From positions 3,224,001 to 3,288,000 of the forward strand of contig NZ_CP009428.1 in the NCBI RefSeq assembly GCF_000758725.1: a stretch of 64,000 nucleotides of DNA. Direction: 5' to 3'. Below the pieces are notes generated by a model, which had not been told where the DNA came from, ran no database searches, and worked only from the letters and a program-made list of their open reading frames with translations. Shown here one piece after another: positions 8,001-15,090 of this stretch. This DNA is from Paenibacillus odorifer. GTDB lineage: Bacteria; Bacillota; Bacilli; Paenibacillales; Paenibacillaceae. Position numbers and translations under genes: made by a program. Each line of letters starts with the position of its first letter. Position 1 is the first letter of the stretch.

Positions 8001-9395
8001 TTGAGAACAGTTGTCGTGATTGGCGGGGGAATTACTGGATTGTCTACCGCTTACTATTTACAGAAATCTATTGAGCATAACAAGCTAGATGTAAAAATTA
8101 TTTTGGTTGAAGCCAGCGATAGACTGGGCGGCAAAATCAGAACACTAAAACAAGAAGACTTCATTATGGAGTCTGGGGCAGATTCTATGGTCACTCGCAA
8201 AACGAATGTTGCACCTCTGATTGAAGAGTTGGGTATACAAAATGAAGTCGTATATAACGCGACAGGAATATCCTTTATTTATACAGAAGGTAAACTGAAG
8301 CAAATTCCTAAAGATGCAGTCTTTGGCATTCCGCTCAGTATGGAGTCGCTTGCTACTACAGAACTGATCTCAGCTGAAGGAAAGGTTGAAGCACTTAAAG
8401 ATTTCTACACACCCAATAATAAGTTTACGAAAAACGATTCCGTGGGTGATTTTCTAGAAGCTTTTTTAGGAAAGGAACTTGTCGAGAAGCAAATTTCACC
8501 TGTTCTTTCAGGTGTATATTCCGGGAAGTTGAGTGAACTTACAATTGCCTCGACACTGCCTTATTTGATTGATTATAAGAATGAATACGGCAGTATTATT
8601 CAGGGTTTATCCGCTAATAAAGCCAAATTTCAAGGAAATGGCGATAAGAAGTTCATGTCATTCAAGGGAGGTGTATCTGCCTTGATCGATTCTATGGAAG
8701 AACATCTTTCTAATTCGGAGATCATCAAAGGGATTCGTGCCGAGAGAATTGAGAAACGTGGAGAGCAGTACCGGGTAACTTTGGCAGATGGACGAATCAT
8801 AGACTCCGATGTTGTCGTACTTGGAACGATGCATTCTACTGCACAAGCGCTACTTCAAGACGAAGAACTAAATGAAGATTTCAATCAGTTATATAATAGT
8901 TCAATGATTAGTGTATATTTAGGATTTAATATCCCTGATAGTCAGTTGCCTGCGAATGGCACAGGGTTCATCACTGCCAACAGCGATGATGTTCTATGTA
9001 ATGCGTGTACGTGGACAAGTCGCAAGTGGGAGCATACGTCAGGACAACAGCGTTTGCTTGTCAGACTCTTTTATAAGAGCTCAAACCCTCATTATGATTC
9101 GTTGATCAAGCTATCTGAAGAGGAACTATTGAAGGTGGCTTTGAAAGATATACAGACCAGTCTCGGGATAACAGGACAGCCAGCTACCTATGATGTGACC
9201 AAATGGCATGATGTAATGCCAAATTACCATAAACTTCATCATCAAATTGTAGTATCCTTAGAGAAGAAGATGACAGATAGGTATCCTAATGTTATCCTTG
9301 CCGGATGCTCTTATTATGGAGTTGGTATTCCGGATTGTATTGCGAATGGAGAAAAGACAGCTGAGCGTATTTTGGAACAAGTAACTATACAATAA
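8001..9395 (+). CDS. hemY: protoporphyrinogen/coproporphyrinogen oxidase HemY (CgoX)
   Basis: This 464-residue flavoprotein oxidises a porphyrinogen late in haem synthesis; Gram-positive HemY enzymes act on coproporphyrinogen III. The N-terminus has the FAD-binding Rossmann motif VVIGGGITGLSTAYYL, the conserved DRLGGKIRT segment and an ESGADSM motif. The C-terminus has the second FAD motif (ILAGCSYYGVGIPDC, then GEKTAERIL). The length is normal (about 470). The start is TTG after an AGGTG-type site. In Bacillus this gene usually sits with hemE and hemH. Here it stands alone, so it may be a relocated or second copy. Confidence 0.9.
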   Translation: MRTVVVIGGGITGLSTAYYLQKSIEHNKLDVKIILVEASDRLGGKIRTLKQEDFIMESGADSMVTRKTNVAPLIEELGIQNEVVYNATGISFIYTEGKLKQIPKDAVFGIPLSMESLATTELISAEGKVEALKDFYTPNNKFTKNDSVGDFLEAFLGKELVEKQISPVLSGVYSGKLSELTIASTLPYLIDYKNEYGSIIQGLSANKAKFQGNGDKKFMSFKGGVSALIDSMEEHLSNSEIIKGIRAERIEKRGEQYRVTLADGRIIDSDVVVLGTMHSTAQALLQDEELNEDFNQLYNSSMISVYLGFNIPDSQLPANGTGFITANSDDVLCNACTWTSRKWEHTSGQQRLLVRLFYKSSNPHYDSLIKLSEEELLKVALKDIQTSLGITGQPATYDVTKWHDVMPNYHKLHHQIVVSLEKKMTDRYPNVILAGCSYYGVGIPDCIANGEKTAERILEQVTIQ

Positions 9396-9413
9396 AAAGG
9401 AGGGTGTACAATC

Positions 9414-9458
9414 GTGAGAAGATTAGCGATCAGCTCTATGCAAAGTCTAGACTTATAA
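9414..9458 (+). CDS. possible 14-residue leader peptide
   Basis: A GTG-started mini-ORF (sequence VRRLAISSMQSLDL) is preceded by a very strong site, AAAAAGGAGGG, nine bases upstream. It ends in TAA just before a hairpin. Its codons 7-12 overlap both left arms of the alternative RNA pairings described in the next entry, the usual geometry of a regulatory leader. It is too short for homology. The alternative is a chance frame under the hemY trailer, but the ribosome binding site is unusually good. Confidence 0.45.
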   Translation: MRRLAISSMQSLDL

Positions 9459-9573
9459 ACAACGGCGGTTGTTTGTATAGAGCGAAAAATTGAGTTTACC
9501 GCTAGTGCAGTGTGCATGGGTTGTTTACAGAATAGACTTTGCTACCTTCAAACTCATTAAAAAGTTTAAGGAG
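9433..9573 (+). promoter_or_regulatory. candidate translational attenuator before the CD3324-type gene
   Basis: Several pairings are possible. GCTCTATGCAAA (9433-9444) pairs with TTTGTATAGAGC (9472-9483), with one G-T wobble. AAACAAC (9457-9463) pairs with GTTGTTT (9468-9474), excluding the first. GCAAAGTCTA (9440-9449) pairs perfectly with TAGACTTTGC (9533-9542). Finally CCTT plus AAACT (9545-9554) pairs with AGTTT plus AAGG (9563-9571), which buries the start of the AAGGAG site of the next gene. A translated leader plus mutually exclusive stems and a hidden ribosome binding site is the pattern of translational attenuators. Function is inferred. Confidence 0.45.
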
Positions 9574-9583
9574 CAGAGCGATT

Positions 9584-9850
9584 ATGAAATATGTAAATGC
9601 AGATACGATTTTCCCAAAAGAATTATTAGAGGAAATTCAGAAATATATCAACGGTGGTATGGTTTATATCCCTAAGCCTGAAGAATCACATGTAAAATGG
9701 GGCGAAAAATCAGGGAGCAGAAAATACTTAAGATCTAGAAATATCGAAATCTGTCTAAGATTTGCTGTTGGTGCAACGGTTGACCAGCTTTCAGATGAAT
9801 ATTGCCTTTCTAGAGATAGTATCAAGAAAATTGTTTATTCAAAAAAATAG
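9584..9850 (+). CDS. CD3324-type small helix-turn-helix protein
   Basis: An 88-residue protein starting MKYVNADTIFPKELLEEI, which matches my recollection of the small CD3324 family of Firmicutes. The pattern is an N-terminal FPKELLEEIQKYINGG helix, a YIPKPE strand and a C-terminal helix-turn-helix-like stretch (VDQLSDEYCLSRDSIKKIVY). The true start is ATG 9584, with AAGGAG ten bases upstream; the open frame upstream of it is leader RNA. It is probably a small DNA-binding regulator of unknown target. The unusually long structured leader suggests post-transcriptional control. Confidence 0.72.
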   Translation: MKYVNADTIFPKELLEEIQKYINGGMVYIPKPEESHVKWGEKSGSRKYLRSRNIEICLRFAVGATVDQLSDEYCLSRDSIKKIVYSKK

Positions 9851-9860
9851 CTTATCATCC

Positions 9861-9900
9861 AAAAAAACCACGTTAGAGGAAACTCTGACGTGGTTTTTGG
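9861..9900. terminator. bidirectional terminator
   Basis: The arms AACCACGTTAGAG and CTCTGACGTGGTT pair around GAAA. An A7 run lies on one side and T5 on the other, so it serves both the small gene ending at 9850 and the convergent gene ending at 9921. Confidence 0.92.
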
Positions 9901-9920
9901 AATTTGATTATAATTTAATC

Positions 9921-10718
9921 TTAAATACCATATTTTTTCCGATATTTATTGATCCCATCTACAAACTGTCCTTCATACTTCACGCCTTCATCCATCTTTT
10001 TATTTGCGGCATTAATAGCTGTACTAGAAACCTTTGTTTTGTATAGTGCTTCTTTCATCATTGTCATTGCTTCTAATTGCAACTTAATCGCTTTTAAATA
10101 GATATCATGTAACACCTGCAATTCTGTATTGGGTGCTTTGATCTTTTTCGCCTCTATTACCAACTTAGTGTAATTAGGAATGATCACATTATTAAACGCT
10201 GTATAGCGTTGTTTTCTATTGTTACCTGTATCTATTCTGTTCTTTACATATGCCTCAGAGGCAATTTCGTCAAATTTAAAAATCGCTGCTATTTGATTAG
10301 AATAGGTTGTGAAATCTATTACTTCTTGTGGCGTTTTCATCTTTTCTTCATAATCTGCCTCAGATAGAACGGTAATAGGGAATCTTTCTTTAGACCAACC
10401 AGGAATGTTGAAGACTACTTCTGCAGAACCTTCTTGAACTCCTGTAATAATATAATCTGAGTAACCATCCAATTCAATGGTAAGTATAGATTCATCAGAA
10501 ACTTCAGGTGTCAATTTTGCATATGTAAGACTGGTCATTTCGGCTAGTAAGCGAACTTTTATTTTTGTGGTTCCACCCACGGGAATAACATCACTAGACA
10601 AAGTAATACTCGCTTCGTTGAGCAATTTCTTATCAGCAGCAAACACAGTGGATGGCATTAATAGAGCAATAACCATAGTGCATAGTATCAAATATCGACC
10701 AAACCTTTTCATTTTCAA
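9921..10718 (-). CDS. secreted protein of unknown function, Ig-like plus helical
   Basis: I do not recognise this 265-residue protein. A clear Sec signal peptide (KMKRFGRYLILC, then a hydrophobic run to TVFA|AD) is followed by a beta-rich segment (about 32-115) resembling bacterial Ig-like folds (ASITLSSDVIPVGGTTKIKV, later SAEVVFNIPGW). The C-terminal half (about 120-265) is charged and helical. No lipobox or cell-wall anchor is seen, so it should be released or loosely held outside the cell. AAGGATG precedes the ATG. It is a single gene with its own terminator. Confidence 0.72.
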   Translation of the reverse strand: MKMKRFGRYLILCTMVIALLMPSTVFAADKKLLNEASITLSSDVIPVGGTTKIKVRLLAEMTSLTYAKLTPEVSDESILTIELDGYSDYIITGVQEGSAEVVFNIPGWSKERFPITVLSEADYEEKMKTPQEVIDFTTYSNQIAAIFKFDEIASEAYVKNRIDTGNNRKQRYTAFNNVIIPNYTKLVIEAKKIKAPNTELQVLHDIYLKAIKLQLEAMTMMKEALYKTKVSSTAINAANKKMDEGVKYEGQFVDGINKYRKKYGI

Positions 10719-10902
10719 TCATCCTTATCTATTGATTTTGTATTTACTGGTAGCAATCCCGCATTCCATAAACTTACTATTCCTCCCTGAGTTTTACTAT
10801 AAAGTGTTTTTTCTCAAATACCAACTACTTTTTGTGCTTTAAATCTCTATACATCGATTGGGAATGGATTACTGAATTAAATGAAGTCAAATATAAAGAT
10901 AG

Positions 10903-10946
10903 ATAGGGCGACAACCTGTATTTTTTGATACAAGTTGTCGCCCTAT
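10903..10946 (-). terminator. strong hairpin after the DUF2935 gene
   Basis: ATAGGGCGACAAC pairs with GTTGTCGCCCTAT, with extra CTGTA/TACAAG pairing around a T6 loop. It lies just past the stop codon at 10964 on the minus strand. No clear U-run follows, so it may be a weak terminator or mRNA-end stabiliser. Confidence 0.55.
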
Positions 10947-10963
10947 CCATTAAATATGTAATG

Positions 10964-11767
10964 CTATACGATTTGTTTATTCATATTCAAAGAGGCTTCA
11001 AATGCATCAATTATATACAGGAATCGTTCTGCTTCTCGGAATACATGATCCGCAAGTAATGGATGGATGATGCTCTTTATTCGACATTCCTCAATAAGAT
11101 CTCGTGCCGTTTTCTTAAAGTCACGGAGAGATTTAACTGAGACTTTATTCTCGTCAAGTTGCTGACTGAGCAGGGGTTTGGTTTGGGATTGAGGACGCAT
11201 GGAGCTAAGATCAATAGCTTGATACAGCAAAACATCAAAGTCATGGCTGAAATTTCTTGCTTGTTCAACAAGTTGACGTTCAGAAGGGTCCAATAAATGA
11301 CCAATGAATTTAGCATGGTCTGCCATTATACGTAGGAAGAATACATTTTCATTAATAATTGCGTCTGGTAAAGGATCTAACCTACCCTGATTCAGTTCTT
11401 CCAGTCGATTTCGAAAATAGTTGGCTTCCCTACTGACATGATCCACTAATAAGGGGAAGTTCGTTCCGCCTGGAAGCTTACATTGTAGAATTAGACCTAG
11501 TATTTTTCTTTTGAACGCCCAGATATGTGAAGCTGCACTATGAACTTCCTCATTAAACTTCCGTATTACTGCTGGATCAGAATCCACAGTAAATCCGAGT
11601 GATCTATTCTCTATGGCTTCGAATGTGGCATAGAAATGGTTTGCTTCATTAATTAGTTGCGTGTCTTCACAACGAAACCCTAATTTAAGAAAAAAAGAGT
11701 GTTCTTTCATGATTCGTGACCAGAATCGTATTTCATCTAGAGATCTCGAAACAAAAGGATCCGGCAT
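10964..11767 (-). CDS. DUF2935 domain protein, two hemerythrin-like bundles
   Basis: This 267-residue soluble protein matches the DUF2935 family common in Bacillus, Paenibacillus and Clostridium. Two similar all-helical repeats are visible (about 5-125 and 135-262). Each begins with a FW/FL..IM.(E/D)H.. motif (EIRFWSRIMKEHSFFL; ENVFFLRIMADHAKFI) and ends with a conserved HV.REA..F segment (LVDHVSREANYFRN; LADHVFREAERFLY). Such His/Glu-rich bundles suggest metal binding, but the family function is not established. ATG 11767 is chosen because a GTG 12 bases upstream overlaps the GGGAGGTG binding site. Confidence 0.85.
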   Translation of the reverse strand: MPDPFVSRSLDEIRFWSRIMKEHSFFLKLGFRCEDTQLINEANHFYATFEAIENRSLGFTVDSDPAVIRKFNEEVHSAASHIWAFKRKILGLILQCKLPGGTNFPLLVDHVSREANYFRNRLEELNQGRLDPLPDAIINENVFFLRIMADHAKFIGHLLDPSERQLVEQARNFSHDFDVLLYQAIDLSSMRPQSQTKPLLSQQLDENKVSVKSLRDFKKTARDLIEECRIKSIIHPLLADHVFREAERFLYIIDAFEASLNMNKQIV

Positions 11768-11779
11768 ATCTGAGCACAC

Positions 11780-12171
11780 CTCCCATTTTTATACAATTAT
11801 AATATGCTAGAGGTTTGTACTATATCCGCAGAAGTTAAGGCGAGTCGAGTATATAGAAGTACAGGTACGCTTAACTTAATTATCAAATATAAATGGTGAC
11901 ATTATATAAAAATTAATTCTAATCGAATATGGCATATAACTAGAGCGAGGTCGTAATTATACTGAGAAAAGAAGTAATTATGGAGAAGAAATTGTGGGGG
12001 ATGATGGAGATTAAGTTTGTTCCTGAACCGTTGAAGATAAAAAGTTATTCTGCCATAATATTTTAACGGAAAGTACTTACAGAGTATACAAAAGATAATT
12101 ATACAGAATGTTATTTGAGTGATCTCCATTAATATATTCAAAAATTCGATAGAAGGTAGGAAGGTAACGAT
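11780..12171. other. 392-bp intergenic stretch without a convincing gene
   Basis: AT-rich sequence between two divergent genes. No open frame with a ribosome binding site, no tRNA and no strong terminator was found. It must hold the promoters for the DUF2935 gene (minus) and the GNAT gene at 12172 (plus). Short AT-rich frames on the minus strand here look like chance. Confidence 0.6.
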
Positions 12172-12723
12172 ATGAATATCACAATCACCTTAACTGATAG
12201 TGCCTCGAAGTTTATTATTAACAACCTCTACCCACTATACTTACACGATCTATCAGAAATATGGGGGACGATTCCTAATCGATACGGGGTATTCGAGGAG
12301 GACGAGACACAGACACTGAAGGAACAGAATAAAGTCTTCGACATTTGGTGGGAGAAAGCTGGCGTTTTGTATCCTTATTTAATAAAAGAAAATGATATTC
12401 CAGTAGGGTTTGCATTAGTTGCTACACCGCCTTACACACCGTCTGCTTGTGAATTCTATTTGAATGAATTTTTTATTCTACGGCCCTTCCGTGGTAAGGG
12501 AATTGCTGAATATGCAGCTAAGGAAGTCTTTAAGCTTCATTTGGGTAACTGGGAGTTGCAAACAAATCTCACGGGCACAAATAGGAGAGCACAGCATTTT
12601 TGGAGGAAAACTTTAAAAGAATACACTGGTGATAGTTATTTAGAGGAATGCGGGAAGTCATATGATGATGAATTAAAGATGATTTTTACATTTAGTAACC
12701 AATCAAAATTATCGAATCCATAA
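12172..12723 (+). CDS. GNAT family N-acetyltransferase
   Basis: This 183-residue protein has the GNAT motif A signature FRGKGIAEYAAKEVF (about 112-126), preceded by strands ending YLNEFFILRPF. Acetyl-CoA-dependent acylation of an unknown amine is expected. The N-terminal third holds a long helix-rich substrate region including LYLHDLSEIWG, seen in small-molecule GNATs. GGAAGGT precedes the ATG. A second GNAT gene starts 20 bp downstream, so the two form an operon. Confidence 0.83.
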   Translation: MNITITLTDSASKFIINNLYPLYLHDLSEIWGTIPNRYGVFEEDETQTLKEQNKVFDIWWEKAGVLYPYLIKENDIPVGFALVATPPYTPSACEFYLNEFFILRPFRGKGIAEYAAKEVFKLHLGNWELQTNLTGTNRRAQHFWRKTLKEYTGDSYLEECGKSYDDELKMIFTFSNQSKLSNP

Positions 12724-12743
12724 AAGGGGATTATTTCGAAGTT

Positions 12744-13583
12744 ATGTTTAAGAATTCATTCCTAAAAGCGAAAGCTTATAAGTACAGTTCTTTGCAATAT
12801 TTGGATGTTGAAGAGCTGGAACTACAGGCGCCTGAGGATATTCTTATTGATGAACCTGGTGTGTTTATATTATGTAAATCGGTTGATGAGGGTCATAATA
12901 TTCATTGGGCTGCCGAGTCTACAGAATTATTTAGGACTGCACTAATAGATCTGACCAGTAAGTTTATTCAATTACCTGTGGGTGGAACTCATAGAATGTA
13001 TATCGAATTTATACATCTAGATCTCATGCCAGTTATGGAGTCTTTGGGGTTCAAGGTAGTTAGTCAATTTATTGATTTCTGGAATGAGGATATCTCAAAG
13101 AAGATCACCGATCAAGCAGAATCACCATTCATAAGAAACATTGAGCCTAAAGACTATTTACAGGTTAGTATGATCACCAAAGCATGTATAAATCTTTCAA
13201 GAGGTTTCTATGGTGAAGAGTTGGATTTCATACAAACATGGAATGAATCGGATCATTCTTGTATTCTTGTAGCAGAATTGAATAAAAGCATTGTTGGAGT
13301 ATGTTTATTGAACATCTACGGATTTGAAAATGAAAAGGGACCTGTGTTATGGCTTAGAGAATTAGCTGTAGATCCGAAATATCATAACCAAGGTATCGGA
13401 CATAAGTTAGCTGTTGAAGGTATACGCTGGGGGAATAACAATGGTGCTAAGCGGAGTTTTCTAGCAGCAGATAAAGAAAATCGAAATGCGATCAGAATCT
13501 ATAATAAATTGGGGTATAACCATAAGGACGAAGTAGGGCAGATTAATATGGCTTTAGTGCTTGGAATTGAAGAGCCGATCTAA
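12744..13583 (+). CDS. GNAT family N-acetyltransferase
   Basis: A 279-residue protein whose C-terminal 150 residues form a GNAT domain: ELAVDPKYHNQGIGHKLAVE carries the acetyl-CoA motif (about 207-226) and FLAADKENRNAIRIYNKLGY the following helix-strand. The N-terminal 125 residues look like a second, degenerate GNAT-like half, so the gene may encode a tandem-GNAT protein with one active site. It follows the GNAT gene at 12172 within 20 bp; AAAAGGGGA is the likely ribosome binding site. Substrate unknown. Confidence 0.82.
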   Translation: MFKNSFLKAKAYKYSSLQYLDVEELELQAPEDILIDEPGVFILCKSVDEGHNIHWAAESTELFRTALIDLTSKFIQLPVGGTHRMYIEFIHLDLMPVMESLGFKVVSQFIDFWNEDISKKITDQAESPFIRNIEPKDYLQVSMITKACINLSRGFYGEELDFIQTWNESDHSCILVAELNKSIVGVCLLNIYGFENEKGPVLWLRELAVDPKYHNQGIGHKLAVEGIRWGNNNGAKRSFLAADKENRNAIRIYNKLGYNHKDEVGQINMALVLGIEEPI

Positions 13584-13605
13584 CTATCATAGTTAGATCG
13601 GCTTT
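13572..13605 (+). terminator. terminator overlapping the GNAT stop codon
   Basis: AGCCGATCTAACTA pairs perfectly with TAGTTAGATCGGCT around TCA, followed by TTTTG. The left arm contains the TAA stop at 13581-13583, so termination structure and stop codon overlap. Confidence 0.9.
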
Positions 13606-13630
13606 TGTTGATCTTAGCTATTTGATGCGT

Positions 13631-14272
13631 TTAACTTGCAAATATATGCTTACCAATTTTTAAGTTTTGCGGACGTGACCAGATCCATGCACTTGTTGCT
13701 GTATCCGGATTGAAATAATAGATTGAATGGTTTGTGGGGTCCCAACCCCGAACAGCATCAAGAGCAGCTAAATAAGCTGTCTGATTTGGTGTAAGCCAAT
13801 ACTGGCCGTCAGATACGGCTGTGAAAGCTCCTTTTTGGAATACAACTTCTTTAATATTGTCAGGAAATTGACTAGATTGTATACGATTCATGACTACTGC
13901 ACCCACTGCAACTTGTCCAACATAAGGCTCACCGCGAGACTCACTGTAGATAACTTTAGCCAAAATATCCATTTCATTAATATTAAGCGTGTGTTTTTTT
14001 AAAATATTCCAAGTTTTTGTCCCCGAAATTCCATCAGCGCTTATTACATAGGCCTTTTGAAATCTAGCAACCGCTGCTTTCGTTTGTGATCCGTATACCC
14101 CATCTAAGGGCTCAGTGTAGAAATCAAGGGTTTTTAATCTATATTGTAGATCCCATACATCTCCTGAAGAACTTCCTATGGTTAATACCGGAGCTGCATT
14201 AGCAGAACCGATCATAGTAGCCATGCTCACCAGACCCAAAAGAAGCAACAAAGTGAATATTTTAGTCTTCAT
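13631..14272 (-). CDS. SleB-like cell wall hydrolase with peptidoglycan-binding domain
   Basis: This 213-residue exported enzyme has a signal peptide (1 to about 26, ending SANA), a peptidoglycan-binding PG_binding_1 domain (about 32-92: GDVWDLQYRLKTL, then GVYGSQTKAAVARFQ) and a Hydrolase_2/SleB catalytic domain (about 100-213) with the conserved ARV-like start MDILAKVIYSESRGEPYVGQ; the glutamate there is the expected lytic transglycosylase acid. Spore cortex-lytic enzymes SleB and CwlJ-type hydrolases have this order. AAAGGAGG precedes the ATG. Paralogues are common in spore formers, so I do not call it sleB itself. Confidence 0.88.
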   Translation of the reverse strand: MKTKIFTLLLLLGLVSMATMIGSANAAPVLTIGSSSGDVWDLQYRLKTLDFYTEPLDGVYGSQTKAAVARFQKAYVISADGISGTKTWNILKKHTLNINEMDILAKVIYSESRGEPYVGQVAVGAVVMNRIQSSQFPDNIKEVVFQKGAFTAVSDGQYWLTPNQTAYLAALDAVRGWDPTNHSIYYFNPDTATSAWIWSRPQNLKIGKHIFAS

Positions 14273-14355
14273 TATAGCAGCCTCCTTTCAGAAAACATTA
14301 TAAATATAGTTTAATCATTGAGACAACACTCATTTAATGGAAAATAAATTACTGT

Positions 14356-14387
14356 TTTACAAACTGTAAATCCTTAGTTCAGTTTGT
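14356..14387 (+). promoter_or_regulatory. overlapping dyads upstream of ydhK
   Basis: TTTACA (14356-14361) and TGTAAA (14365-14370) form a perfect dyad around AAC. Overlapping it, ACAAACTG (14359-14366) is repeated in inverted form as CAGTTTGT (14380-14387). They lie 60-90 bp upstream of the lipoprotein gene, where a repressor could act. The first differs from the copper-repressor box TACAnnTGTA by one extra spacer base, so I do not claim a copper repressor site. Confidence 0.4.
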
Positions 14388-14447
14388 GATTTTCTGAAAT
14401 GGGTAAAATAATACTTATAGGCAGATAAAATTTCGGAGGTCTTTTAT

Positions 14448-14999
14448 ATGAAAAAGCAATTATTTCTACTAGTCGTCGCAGCTGCTTTCAGCTTAAGTGC
14501 TTGTAGTAATGACAATAGCTATGGCAATCAAATGTCTTCTAACGATACACAAATGGAACATAACTCACATTCAAGTTCAGGTGAAGTTCCAAAAGATCTG
14601 AGGGTAGCGGAGAATCCTACTTACAAAGTAGGAAGTGAAGCTGTGATCCAAACTGACCATATGGAAGGGATGAAGGGAGCCATTGCGACAATTGTGGGAG
14701 CTTATGAGACGACAGCATATAATGTTTCCTATAGACCTACTACAGGAGGTCAGCCGGTCACAAATCATAAGTGGATTATTCATGAAGAAATAAAAGAAAC
14801 AGATGATATATCCTATCAACCAGGCTCAGAGGTTATTATGGAATCTGATCATATGAAGGATATGAAGGGTGCAACGGCTCAGATTAACTCCGCAGAAAAA
14901 ACCACTGTCTATATGATTAATTACAAACCTACTACGGGTGGAGATGAAGTGAAAAATCATAAGTGGGTAACAGAAGATGAGCTTTCACCTGTAAAATAA
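14448..14999 (+). CDS. ydhK: YdhK/CopL-like DUF1541 lipoprotein
   Basis: A 183-residue lipoprotein with a lipobox ending SLSAC (Cys19). A Met/His/Ser-rich linker (about 25-50) is followed by two tandem DUF1541 repeats (about 60-115 and 121-178), each with a D-H-M-(E/K)-(G/D)-M-KGA motif and a PTTGG..V.NHKW motif. B. subtilis YdhK has this layout, and as I recall the staphylococcal surface copper-binding lipoprotein CopL is in the same family, so copper or metal binding at the membrane is plausible. CGGAGGTC precedes the ATG, and a dyad-rich promoter region lies upstream. Confidence 0.85.
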   Translation: MKKQLFLLVVAAAFSLSACSNDNSYGNQMSSNDTQMEHNSHSSSGEVPKDLRVAENPTYKVGSEAVIQTDHMEGMKGAIATIVGAYETTAYNVSYRPTTGGQPVTNHKWIIHEEIKETDDISYQPGSEVIMESDHMKDMKGATAQINSAEKTTVYMINYKPTTGGDEVKNHKWVTEDELSPVK

Positions 15000-15011
15000 T
15001 AGATCAACACA

Positions 15012-15056
15012 AAAACTGCAACTTACTCAGTTACGCATGAGTACGTTGCAGTTTTT
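15012..15056. terminator. bidirectional terminator
   Basis: AAAAACTGCAAC pairs with GTTGCAGTTTTT, with inner TACTCA/TGAGTA pairing. It lies between the convergent lipoprotein and MFS genes and has A/T runs on both sides. Confidence 0.92.
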
Positions 15057-15090
15057 GTTGTTTTATAGTCAGCTTCAAAGTAATTTGCGG

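Noticed and set aside
14356-14370. Copper-repressor (CopY-type) box at ydhK
   Set aside because: The dyad has a three-base spacer where TACAnnTGTA needs two; kept only as an unnamed dyad.
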